Shown here piece by piece: positions 37,801-44,085 of a stretch of DNA of 64,000 nt. Within the stretch, counting starts at the first letter, position 1; each line of letters begins with the position of its first letter. The notes under the pieces were generated by a model. The model did not search any database, was not told the origin of the DNA, and saw nothing but the letters and a program-made list of their open reading frames with translations. Source of the DNA: Gracilimonas sp017641085 (GTDB taxonomy: Bacteria; Bacteroidota; Rhodothermia; Balneolales; Balneolaceae); NCBI RefSeq assembly GCF_046115515.1, contig NZ_CP175953.1; one strand, written 5' to 3'. Position numbers and translations under genes: made by a program.

Positions 37801-38295
37801 CGCACCTTCACACCGTATGAAGAGCTGGCTTCCAAGTCACGCCGTCGTCCGGGCTGGTTCCATGACGATGAACATGTGTTCCAGAAACATGCGGAATTTC
37901 AGAAAGACCTGAAAGAAGCCGGTGGACTTTCAGGAGTGGGAAGCCACGGTCAGTTGCAGGGACTTGGTTTCCACTGGGAGCTGTGGGCCATGGCAGCAGG
38001 AGGGATGAATAACCACGACGCCCTTCAGGTAGCCACCATTGACGGTGCCACCGCCATTGGCCTGGATGGTGATTTAGGGTCTATAGAAGCCGGTAAACTG
38101 GCGGACCTGATCATTCTGAATGAAAACCCGCTGGATGACCTCAGAAATACCAATACCATAGAGTGGGTTATGAAAAACGGTCGCCTGTATGATGGCGATT
38201 CGCTGGATCAGCTCTATCCAATACAGGTTAAAGCAACTCCCTATGAGTGGGAATTCCCGAACCCAACGCAGATGATGCTCCCCGGAAAAGAATAA
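34801..38295 (+). CDS. Exported TolB-propeller amidohydrolase (1164 aa)
   Basis: It starts with a signal peptide (ending about residue 29). An N-terminal half of WD40/TolB-like PD40 repeats follows (DISPDGQHIVFDL, YSPDGKYVLFTS, WSPDGRWIVYAT). Residues about 677-735 form a highly charged Lys/Glu then Asp/Glu linker. The C-terminal amidohydrolase domain has metal-binding D807-T-H809-A-H811 (DTHAHLWA) and the closing GSIEAGKLADLIILNENPL motif. Such fusions are widespread in this lineage and are thought to hydrolyse amide or cyclic substrates in the periplasm; the substrate is not known. A strong terminator follows at 38376. Confidence 0.9.
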   Translation: MNTIKSIRWTQIPFFLFLGLFSVQSVHASIFEVRQDTTETDTTEIPKADNELQMKPGRIIEFNTTEGTWMSLDISPDGQHIVFDLMGDIYRIPASGGEAEQLTDGMAFDTHPRYSPDGKYVLFTSDASGEEDLYYVEVADTSEITQITKGGNTRYTNADWTPDGEYVIASKGGLTPKLWLIHKEGGSGTALIGEPNGLKIIDPAISPDGRYVYFSQRNGPWNYNAQLPQYQIARYDREDGSRRTITSRYGSAFTPTLSSDGKWMVFGSRYEDKTGLVIRDLVTGDERWLAYPVQRDEQESIATMGVLPGMTFTPDNKNLLTSYGGKIYSINIESGESKEIPFEVNAHLEMGPEVFFKYPVDDSKEMLATQIRDAEPSPNGKQLAFTVLDKLYIQDLPDGEPKRLTNSNLIEAQPTWSPDGRWIVYATYDMEDGGALYKVNPNARRIRPEKITEDPGIYSEPAWSRSSNRIVALKGDNRSYDRSTGPFAFGSTEDLVWVSADGSSNNFIAKSSGRSNPHFVKSNDRIYLNRGNGTLLSIRWDGTDEKEHVRITGITTAGFGNMGVNYPTPEMLHPEEAAKENNPPSNASFIAMAPEGDQAMALINNDIYVVTVPKVGGDTPRISVARAASAAFPAKKLTTIGGQFPHWSDDAGKVHWSIGKGHFIYDLKASEAYEDSVEAAKKAEAEKRKEEEKMKKDDDSDDGDDSGDADEEAEEEETDEEKEEKEDEGYKPEELSIEVSITRDIPEGTILLQNARIITMNGDEVIENGDVLIENNRIVEVGTNLTAPNGAETRDLSGKTIVPGFVDTHAHLWASWGIHKQRFWGYAANLAYGVTTTRDPQTATTDVLTYSDMVETGMMEGPRVYSTGPGLGFWAYNIQSLEHAKNVMKQYSKYYNTKTIKMYLAGNRQQRQWILMAAKEQSIMPTTEGALDWKLNMTQLIDGYPGHEHSFPVYPIYKDVITTTAEAQMAVTPTLLVAYGGPWAENYFYSRENPFFDEKLRTFTPYEELASKSRRRPGWFHDDEHVFQKHAEFQKDLKEAGGLSGVGSHGQLQGLGFHWELWAMAAGGMNNHDALQVATIDGATAIGLDGDLGSIEAGKLADLIILNENPLDDLRNTNTIEWVMKNGRLYDGDSLDQLYPIQVKATPYEWEFPNPTQMMLPGKE

Positions 38296-38314
38296 TTGTT
38301 CGTTAATGGGAAAT

Positions 38315-38361
38315 CGTTATTCGTTATTATATAACAGATTATCCCGATTAAACGAATAACG
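38315..38361. repeat. CGTTATTCGTT inverted repeat after the amidohydrolase
   Basis: CGTTATTCGTT (38315-38325) and AACGAATAACG (38351-38361) are perfect 11-base arms around a 25-base loop. A third partial copy GATCAACGAA follows. This is non-coding DNA upstream of the terminator. Confidence 0.55.
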
Positions 38362-38375
38362 AAACACGATCAACG

Positions 38376-38403
38376 AAAAAAGGCTCCTTCGGGAGCCTTT
38401 TTT
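38376..38403 (+). terminator. Rho-independent terminator after the amidohydrolase gene
   Basis: GGCTCC (38382-38387), a TTCG loop and GGAGCC (38392-38397) form a stem flanked by six A on the left and a run of six T on the right. It is effective in both directions and lies about 90 bases after the stop codon. The stretch 38404-38694 beyond it holds no gene that I can see. Confidence 0.88.
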
Positions 38404-38744
38404 GTTTACCTCATCATTAATCCAAAAACCATTTCTGGATAAAGTCATTCCTTGAAGGTAGGAATCTGGTTGCTTTAATTAAGCTCAGTGTTTTTACTGT
38501 GAAGTTTCTGCTGAATAAAGAGTCATGATCAGTAGTAGTTAAGAGTAGGGGATATCATTCGAAGATGTTATCTGTAATTATTGTTCACTGAAATTCTTGA
38601 TGACATATCTGAATGGATATCATAGGCTTGTCAATAATTGATTTGTACTTTTATATAGAATTTTCACACCTTCGTACATTCTAAATAATTATATGTTAGG
38701 CAAACAAGAAGTCGGGTAGAAATTTTTTAATACAACAAAATAAT

Positions 38745-40253
38745 ATGGCGAGTAACGAAAGCTTCTTTTCAAGAAATCAAGACTCAATTAATGCTGTTGG
38801 ACATACTCTTAACGCACTACAAAATGCAAACATAAGAGATAACCAAAAGAAGATTGCAAAATTAAGTTTGATAAACGCGGCTTTACAAAAAGAGAATCTT
38901 GAAATAAATAAACAAAAAGTAAACCTGCTTGAAGATCAAAAAAAGTATTTTGAAGACAAGAAGAGAGAAGAAAAACAAAATGCATTTATAAAAAAATTAA
39001 TGCTTCGTACAGGTCCAGAATTAGAAGATTTATCAGCATCCATCAATACCGGTAAAGACGATAAAGATCTTTATGAAAATTATTTAGATGGGAAATTCAT
39101 GCTTCGATTTATGAAAGATAATCGCGGATTAATTGAAGACATTAATTATCAGCGTTTAATAAATGATCAAGAAAAAAATCTATCAAAATTTTCTACAGAG
39201 TTAAATCTTAAATCAAAAACCTTTAAAGAATTAGTTTTTCAAGTTTTACAGGATAATGTAGAATGTCTTTATGGTTTAAATATTTTTTATGAAGCTAACC
39301 ATGAAGGAAAAAATTTAGAAACTGAAAGCTTACATGAAGCGAGTAAAATTATTTTTGAATTGCATCAGGACCCCGTTAAATCGGCAATTATCTCTGAATC
39401 ATTAAGAATAATTGATAAAGAATCTCTTGACCTAAGCGGTATAAATTTTGAAGCTGAGTTCATAAAATATGCAATCAGTACCACAGGGAATATTAGTAAT
39501 TATCAGTTCTACAAAGAACATGTTATTGACCAAATTGAGTCTTTAAAAAATCAAATTCAGAATAATGCCAAAAATGAACTCCGTGATTATTTAAAATCTA
39601 AGTCTGTAGATATACCCTCATTCAAAAGTCACGCTAATTTTACAGATACTAAAATTGAAAAAGTATTATCACTAACCAAGGAAATTAGTTCTTTTTCTGA
39701 AAAAGATAATTTCACTGATGAAATTGGAAGTGATGATGTTTTTGGCCCATCATTTTTCCTAGATCACTATATGATGTTTATCTATAAAGAAATACATCCA
39801 TATTTTTGGTTGGATATAGAAAAAGTGAAAGAACGGCTTAATAGTAATTCAGATAATATGATAGAAAATCTTAAATCTATTACAGGATTAAAAATAACTT
39901 CGGCCAACTTACCATCCAAAATTGAGTATTTAAAGAAACAGATTAAAACTTGGGAAGAAAAATATCCAGAGAACCATTTTTTTAAAAGACATAGGGTGGA
40001 TAGTCAAAATCAAAGCTCTAGTTGTTTTGTTGTAACAGCAGCTACTGGATCTTCAAATAACATAATTGTAAATGATTTTAGAGAATATAGGGATGAAACT
40101 TTGATAAAAAGTTTTGCAGGCAGAATTTTTATTTCAATTTATTATCGAATTGGGCCATATCTAGCAAAAACTATAAATAGCAGTAATACACTTAAAAATG
40201 TTACTCTTAAATATTTTTTAATGCCTATTCATACTCTAATAAAAAAGAGCTGA
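38745..40253 (+). CDS. Coiled-coil protein with C-terminal CFI-box domain (cassette 1, gene 1)
   Basis: A 502-residue protein that I do not recognise as a whole. Residues about 30-80 are a heptad-rich coiled coil (KKIAKLSLINAALQKENLEI), and a long helical region follows. The last 76 residues, from C427, begin CFVVTAATGS and continue with EYRDETLIKS, FAGRIFISIYYRIGPYLA and a hydrophobic end. That is the CFI-box C-terminal domain (consensus CFIATAxYG), whose function is not established. Base composition is clearly more AT-rich than the flanking chromosomal genes, indicating transfer. It starts about 50 bases inside the cassette, and gene 2 begins 39 bases after its stop. No signal peptide is present, so it probably acts in the cytoplasm or at the membrane. 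Confidence 0.72.
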   Translation: MASNESFFSRNQDSINAVGHTLNALQNANIRDNQKKIAKLSLINAALQKENLEINKQKVNLLEDQKKYFEDKKREEKQNAFIKKLMLRTGPELEDLSASINTGKDDKDLYENYLDGKFMLRFMKDNRGLIEDINYQRLINDQEKNLSKFSTELNLKSKTFKELVFQVLQDNVECLYGLNIFYEANHEGKNLETESLHEASKIIFELHQDPVKSAIISESLRIIDKESLDLSGINFEAEFIKYAISTTGNISNYQFYKEHVIDQIESLKNQIQNNAKNELRDYLKSKSVDIPSFKSHANFTDTKIEKVLSLTKEISSFSEKDNFTDEIGSDDVFGPSFFLDHYMMFIYKEIHPYFWLDIEKVKERLNSNSDNMIENLKSITGLKITSANLPSKIEYLKKQIKTWEEKYPENHFFKRHRVDSQNQSSSCFVVTAATGSSNNIIVNDFREYRDETLIKSFAGRIFISIYYRIGPYLAKTINSSNTLKNVTLKYFLMPIHTLIKKS

Positions 40254-40292
40254 AATCTTATATCCTTCTTAAACTTAAATATAAATTTGATT

Positions 40293-40787
40293 ATGAGTTC
40301 TCAAAATAAGAATGATTTATTAGTTCAACTTAAGAGGGCAAAAAGTTTAGCTAACGTTCAATTATTTACCATTGAACTTCAAATTCGACGTTTACGGGAT
40401 TTTGAACCAGAAGATGAAAAGTTTGTTCTTCGTTGGTGGTCAGATTTACAATTTCTAATTTTGTCACTCACTGGCCTTAGACGTGCTGCTTCAATAGCAA
40501 ATTCAAATCACAAAGTTGCACAAGCTATCAATGAATTTGATAATAACCTTTCGGGATTAAAAGAAATGCGTGATGTTACTCAACATGTTGATGAATATGC
40601 TGTTGATAAATCAGGGCGACATAACAAAGACATAAATCGTAAGATGCTAGAAGTTGGTTCATGGAATGATCCTATTTACGAATGGTTGGGTAAAGAGTTA
40701 AATATTGACATAGCTTATAAACAATCAATTAAGCTATTTAAATCTATACAGGAAGCTTTTAATACGACAAGAAATGAAATCGAGTAA
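40293..40787 (+). CDS. HEPN-like small helical protein (cassette 1, gene 2)
   Basis: A 164-residue all-helical protein. The segment LKEMRDVTQHVDEYAVDKSG contains R93-x4-H98, which fits the Rx4-6H active-site motif of HEPN ribonucleases, and the following DEY...GR is a pattern I associate with HEPN-like hypothetical proteins. This is a motif-level call; no full HEPN profile was run. The frame is open from a TTG at 40287, and the ATG at 40293 is preferred. It is AT-rich, and lies between the CFI-box gene and the ADP-ribosyltransferase-like gene with short gaps on the same strand. Confidence 0.6.
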   Translation: MSSQNKNDLLVQLKRAKSLANVQLFTIELQIRRLRDFEPEDEKFVLRWWSDLQFLILSLTGLRRAASIANSNHKVAQAINEFDNNLSGLKEMRDVTQHVDEYAVDKSGRHNKDINRKMLEVGSWNDPIYEWLGKELNIDIAYKQSIKLFKSIQEAFNTTRNEIE

Positions 40788-40801
40788 GAATTTAAGATCA
40801 G

Positions 40802-41383
40802 ATGGAAATAGACCACCAAGAATTTTACATGAATTTAGATACACACTTGCAAGAGGTTTATAAAAAATATAAGAATAATCCGCAGCTTGAAAACGGTTAT
40901 ACTTATGCATCTTACATTAATAGAGTTTTACGTGAAAATGTGACCTTAGAATCTCAGTATGAAGATGAAATCCGACTTCTTGATCGTTTAACAGATGTTT
41001 ATGCTACAAAAAAAGATCTTACTGTATATCGAACATGCTGCGATTATACTTTCGAAAATTATATAGATAATAATGACGTATTTACTTACCCAATGTTTAT
41101 GTCCGTTAGTATTTACAAAGAATATGTAGCGAAAAAATTCAGTGAGCAAGATTGTAAGAATTGCTTGTTGGAAATTACTTTACCAAAAGAAACAAAATTA
41201 GCTCCATTAGAAGGACAACCAGGCGAAACAAAAGAAGAACAAGAGTTACTGTTACCGAGAAACACTAAGTTTAAAGTTATAAGCAAAGATAGAATTAGTG
41301 AAGATGAGGTTGAAATTCTAATTGGGAAATCACCATTTAAAATAGAATTCAGTTACTTTTTTAAACTACAGAAAATCAAGTAG
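40802..41383 (+). CDS. Mono-ADP-ribosyltransferase-like protein (cassette 1, gene 3)
   Basis: A 193-residue protein showing the three elements of arginine-type (R-S-E) ADP-ribosyltransferases in order. R77 is in LTVYRT, the STS-like strand is S101-V-S103 in MFMSVSI, and the catalytic ExE is E146-Q-E148 in KEEQELLLPRNTKFKV, where LLPRxTKF is very typical. Such enzymes transfer ADP-ribose from NAD to proteins and act as toxins or phage-defence effectors. The target is unknown. It has no secretion signal and stops six bases before the attC core at 41389, as expected for the last gene of a cassette. Confidence 0.72.
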   Translation: MEIDHQEFYMNLDTHLQEVYKKYKNNPQLENGYTYASYINRVLRENVTLESQYEDEIRLLDRLTDVYATKKDLTVYRTCCDYTFENYIDNNDVFTYPMFMSVSIYKEYVAKKFSEQDCKNCLLEITLPKETKLAPLEGQPGETKEEQELLLPRNTKFKVISKDRISEDEVEILIGKSPFKIEFSYFFKLQKIK

Positions 41384-41388
41384 TGTTT

Positions 41389-41516
41389 GCCTAACAACCG
41401 CATTAACGGCGGACGCAGACGTGGCTTTGATTAAATTTATTGCCAATGATTGTTCAAATGAGTAGCCTTTTAAAAAATCATAATCCCTGCGCCGGTTATG
41501 CGGCAGACCGTTATAC
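41389..41516 (+). other. attC recombination site 1 (end of cassette 1)
   Basis: The R'' core GCCTAAC (41389-41395) and R' core GTTATAC (41510-41516) enclose strongly complementary arms. CCGCAT pairs with ATGCGG, CGGCG with CGCCG and CGCAG with CTGCG, with a few unpaired bases as attC sites require. The folded bottom strand would be the substrate of an integron integrase. Total length is 128 bases, within the attC range. It shares AATCATAATCCC and GACGCAG segments with the site at 42768. Confidence 0.8.
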
Positions 41517-41623
41517 ACCTTTGACGCGATTATGACATTTTATTGTCATCTAGATGACGTATCAAATCAGCTGATAAATCATGATATTTACATAAAGTTG
41601 TAACCAGATAAATAATAGAGATC

Positions 41624-41962
41624 ATGCAACTGGATAATGCCAAACTAAAACAGCTTAGAGAATCAAATGCCTGGAGTCAGTCCCACCTTGCTGAAGTAAG
41701 TGGAGTTAGTATGAGAACCATTCAAAGAATTGAAAAAACAGGGGCTGTATCACCAGAATCAGCTAAATGTATTTGTGCTGCTTTTGATATTCAATTTGAT
41801 GAGCTTTCCGTAAATGATAATTATCAGAAATCAGAGCCTTCACTTGCAGATTTACTGAAATTTAAAGTCATGGATATAGATAAAAAAGCAGCTCTTGTAC
41901 CATTTATAGTTGCGTTCATTATAGCTTATGGTTTTGCATTTTCTATGGGTGTTGAGATATAG
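41624..41962 (+). CDS. XRE-type helix-turn-helix protein with C-terminal membrane helix (cassette 2)
   Basis: A 112-residue protein with an N-terminal Cro/C1-type domain (residues about 5-58: LKQLRESNAWSQSHLAEVSG, RTIQRIEKTG). A linker follows, then a hydrophobic segment VPFIVAFIIAYGFAFSM (about 91-107) predicted to cross the membrane. It is the only gene of cassette 2, and the cassette is 573 bases long. A membrane-tethered XRE regulator could sense envelope state, or could be a fragment of a longer transporter-linked regulator; the partner is unknown. Confidence 0.78.
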   Translation: MQLDNAKLKQLRESNAWSQSHLAEVSGVSMRTIQRIEKTGAVSPESAKCICAAFDIQFDELSVNDNYQKSEPSLADLLKFKVMDIDKKAALVPFIVAFIIAYGFAFSMGVEI

Positions 41963-41964
41963 GT

Positions 41965-42089
41965 GTATAACATCTTTAAAAAGGACATTGTCAAGAGCAC
42001 ATAGTTTTCCCACCGTAGATAGTACGTTCTTGTGATATCCATCAAAGGTCGTGTATTTGTTCCACCACTAATGGCATGGTCGGTTAGGC
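41965..42089 (+). other. Degenerate attC site 2 (end of cassette 2)
   Basis: The outer cores are present: GTATAAC at 41965-41971, complementary to the start of its own cassette, and GTTAGGC at 42083-42089. The inner arms beside them (ATCTTTAAAAAGG and GGCATGGTC) do not pair, unlike in sites 1 and 3. It may be a hybrid of two sites joined by deletion, and is probably poorly recombinable. Confidence 0.5.
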
Positions 42090-42115
42090 GGCTCAATAAA
42101 TCGATTCTTCTTTAG

Positions 42116-42146
42116 TTGTATTGTAAGTACATTGTAATTATCTTTG
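42116..42146 (+). promoter_or_regulatory. Bacteroidota-type promoter of the cassette 3 toxin-antitoxin pair
   Basis: A TTG at 42116-42118, a 20-base spacer and TATCTTTG at 42139-42146 fit the TTG-N17-23-TAnnTTTG consensus. The box lies 27 bases before the antitoxin ATG and within the cassette itself. The pair can therefore be transcribed wherever the cassette inserts. Confidence 0.6.
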
Positions 42147-42173
42147 TATAGATATTTACAAATAATCAAAGCT

Positions 42174-42431
42174 ATGAAAACCAAGATAATTCGTATCGGT
42201 AATTCCCAGGGAGTTCGAATTCCCAAACCCCTGATCGAAGAAAGTGGGATTACTAAAGAAATTGAAATGATTCTCAGAGACAATGAAATTATTCTTCGGC
42301 CTGCTGATATGACTCGAAAGGATTGGGAAGCGTCTTTCCAAAAAATGGCGGAACAAGGTGATGATGTTTTATTAGATCAAAAAGAGATTGAAAAACCTTC
42401 AGACTGGGATGAAACTGAGTGGACATGGTAA
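42174..42431 (+). CDS. AbrB/MazE-type antitoxin (cassette 3)
   Basis: An 85-residue protein with the swapped-hairpin AbrB DNA-binding start KTKIIRIGNSQGVRIPKPLIEESGI (residues 2-26). An acidic C-terminal tail rich in Asp, Glu and Trp follows, of the kind that wraps and neutralises MazF. The frame opens at 42144, but the ATG at 42174 begins where the family begins. It overlaps the toxin gene by seven bases and probably represses the pair's own promoter, which lies immediately upstream. Confidence 0.88.
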   Translation: MKTKIIRIGNSQGVRIPKPLIEESGITKEIEMILRDNEIILRPADMTRKDWEASFQKMAEQGDDVLLDQKEIEKPSDWDETEWTW

Positions 42432-42760
42432 AAGTAAAGCCAGTTAAAAGGTTTGAAGTTCATCTGATTTCACTTGATCCCACCAAAGGTTCTGAAATTA
42501 AAAAAACTCGTCCCTGTTTGATCATATCTCCTGATGAAATGAACAAGCATATCAGAACAGTGATCATTGCTCCAATGACATCTACCATTAAAAATTACCC
42601 AACGCGAGTCACTACTACATTTCAAGGCAAGAAAGGACAAATTGTATTAGATCAGATTCGAACAGTCGATAAAAGCAGATTGATTAAAAGCCTTGGGACA
42701 ATTAGTTCTTCGGCCGAAGAAAAAGTATTGAGTACATTACAAGAAATGTTTGCCCCATAA
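42425..42760 (+). CDS. MazF/PemK-type endoribonuclease toxin (cassette 3)
   Basis: A 111-residue PemK/MazF-fold protein with FEVHLISLDPTKGSEIKKTRPCLIIS (the conserved start, about residues 11-36), VIIAPMTST, and GQIVLDQIRTVDKSRLIK with the family's conserved Q-I-R-T. MazF toxins cut mRNA at short sequences. A GTG at 42419 and the ATG at 42425 are both possible starts. The stop is seven bases before the attC core at 42768. Toxin-antitoxin pairs are typical stabilising cargo of cassette arrays. Confidence 0.9.
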   Translation: MVKVKPVKRFEVHLISLDPTKGSEIKKTRPCLIISPDEMNKHIRTVIIAPMTSTIKNYPTRVTTTFQGKKGQIVLDQIRTVDKSRLIKSLGTISSSAEEKVLSTLQEMFAP

Positions 42761-42767
42761 ATTCCCC

Positions 42768-42912
42768 ACCTAACAAGGCGTTTTAAATCGGACGCGGACC
42801 TGCCTCAGCCGGCAGGCAGGCGGAATTCGATGGAGCTTGATTGCCAGAAATTAATTTCGCTACTTCAACCAAATCATAATCCCCGCGCCGCTTAAACGCC
42901 GGGTCGTTACAC
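42768..42912 (+). other. attC recombination site 3 (end of cassette 3)
   Basis: The R'' core ACCTAAC (42768-42774) and R' core GTTACAC (42906-42912) bracket complementary arms. GGCGTTT pairs with AAACGCC and the CGG...GCGG block pairs with CCGCGCCG near 42890, with single unpaired bases. The loop contains an extra small hairpin, CCTGCC TCAGCC GGCAGG (42809-42826). Length is 145 bases. It is related in sequence to site 1 (shared AATCATAATCCC and TTGATT...GCC). Confidence 0.78.
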
Positions 42913-43052
42913 CCCAATTTTAAACCTTGCCAACTCTAAACCCAAATGAGGTAGTCATGCGAAATCCATTCTTACACGGTGTTGGGGGAGGTGGTTAAAC
43001 CTTTTCGAGGTTCCTGCGTAGGCAGCCGTTTCTATCATCACAAAAGAAAGAC

Positions 43053-43784
43053 ATGAATAAAGCATTAGTATTAGGCGCCAGCGGTGCCACCGGTCGTTTA
43101 TTGGTGAAATTGTTGCTGAACAAAGGGGTACAGGTAATCGCTTTAGTCCGGAAAGAGGGATCTCTCGCTAACATCATAGATTCCAATGGGCGATTAGATA
43201 TTGTGGAAGCGGAAATATCAACCATGCAGGATCAGGAGTTAGCGCAATTACTTGCCGGATGCACTGCTGTATTTTCGTGCCTGGGCCATAATCTTACCCT
43301 GAAGGGCATATATGGGCATCCCCGGCGGTTAGTCACCGATGCGGTTGCTAAAGTGGCCAGGGCCGTGGAGCTGGTTCAGTCAGATCACCCAATCAAAATG
43401 GTTTTGATGAATACCACCGGCAACAGCAATCGGGATATACCGGAAAAGCCACCGTTTTCTCAAAGACTGGTTGTTGCCTTATTGCGGCTCATTCTGCCAC
43501 CTCATGTGGATAATGAACAGGCAGCAGATTTCCTTCGAGTCCAGATTGGTCAGGATCACCATAAGCTGGAGTGGGTGGCTGTGCGACCCGATGGCCTGAT
43601 TGATGAGGAGCAAGTCAGTGACTATGAAATTCATACTTCCCCGATCAGAAATCCCATTTTTGATGCCGGACAAACCAGCCGAATCAATGTAGCCAACTTC
43701 ATGTCGGAGTTAAGCCTTGATACAGACTTATGGAATACCTGGAAAGGGCAGATGCCGGTTATTTATAATCGCACGCAGGTGTAG
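43053..43784 (+). CDS. Atypical SDR / NAD(P)H-binding protein
   Basis: A 243-residue Rossmann protein. The start KALVLGASGATGRLLVKLLL has the GxxGxxG motif of atypical SDRs. AVFSCLGHN, MVLMNTTGNSN and WVAVRPDGLID match NAD(P)H-binding flavin-reductase-like proteins, which often lack the catalytic Tyr-x-x-x-Lys. The substrate is unknown. Codon use looks like the host, and no attC site follows it, so it is probably chromosomal and not a fourth cassette. Its last codons begin the duplicated segment described next. Confidence 0.82.
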   Translation: MNKALVLGASGATGRLLVKLLLNKGVQVIALVRKEGSLANIIDSNGRLDIVEAEISTMQDQELAQLLAGCTAVFSCLGHNLTLKGIYGHPRRLVTDAVAKVARAVELVQSDHPIKMVLMNTTGNSNRDIPEKPPFSQRLVVALLRLILPPHVDNEQAADFLRVQIGQDHHKLEWVAVRPDGLIDEEQVSDYEIHTSPIRNPIFDAGQTSRINVANFMSELSLDTDLWNTWKGQMPVIYNRTQV

Positions 43785-44028
43785 TATGATATGAATTGCG
43801 ATTGATCGATGGACCGAATGATCGATTTGCGATCTGTATGACTGGAAGCTTGAGCTTTGGGACTTTGAAGGAGATTTTATACAAGTAAATAGTAGTAATC
43901 GTCTCAAAAAGCCAATCCTGAACATCCTTAAATCCCATAAATCAAGGTTCACAACCGAATGCATGAATAGGATAATAAAGTCTAATTACCGCCCATTTCC
44001 CCATTCATATGATCCATTACCTGACCAA
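43766..44028. repeat. Direct duplication, copy A
   Basis: This segment starts in the last codons of the SDR gene (CGCACGCAG) and ends at CTGACCA. It matches 44636-44918 closely: the stretch from GTAGTAATCGTCTC onward, about 130 bases, differs only by single bases, while the middle has an insertion in copy B. It contains the AATCCTGAACATCC...AATCAAGGTTC repeat. Confidence 0.8.
43982..44026 (-). pseudogene. 3' fragment of a D-serine dehydratase-like gene (14 codons)
   Basis: Read on the minus strand, this encodes GQVMDHMNGEMGGN and a stop, nearly identical to the last 14 residues of the intact gene that ends at 44872. It is a by-product of the segment duplication and has no start or body. Confidence 0.7.
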
Positions 44029-44034
44029 AAAGAT

Positions 44035-44060
44035 AAGCCCCGGCAACTATCCGGGGCTTT
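44035..44060. terminator. Bidirectional rho-independent terminator
   Basis: AAGCCCCGG (44035-44043), a seven-base loop and CCGGGGCTT (44051-44059) make a perfect nine-base stem. On the minus strand it is followed by a T-rich run, so it ends the small secreted-protein gene whose stop is at 44086. The T-run on the plus strand is shorter. Confidence 0.82.
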
Positions 44061-44085
44061 TACCATTTTAGAATTAGGATTGTAC

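Larger units (their letters stand above)
38696..42906 (+). mobile_element. Integron-type gene cassette array without a visible integrase
   Basis: Each cassette starts with TTRRRY-like bases that are complementary to the core of the attC site at its own end. GTTAGGC at 38695-38701 matches GCCTAAC at 41389-41395, extending to 12-base inverted repeats with the flanking AAAC/GTTT. GTTATAC at 41510-41516 matches GTATAAC at 41965-41971, again extending to 11 bases. GTTAGGC at 42083-42089 matches ACCTAAC at 42768-42774 with one change. The cassettes are therefore 38696-41510, 41511-42083 and 42084-42906. No tyrosine recombinase gene lies within the window, so this is an array lacking an integrase, or one detached from it. 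Confidence 0.75.

Noticed and set aside
38315..38361. Possible CRISPR repeat
   Set aside because: Only two inverted arms and one partial copy exist; there is no regular repeat-spacer pattern and there are no cas genes.
42907..43784. The SDR gene as a fourth cassette
   Set aside because: No site with a core complementary to GTTACAC follows it; the sequence there is the duplicated segment, and the base use is host-like.
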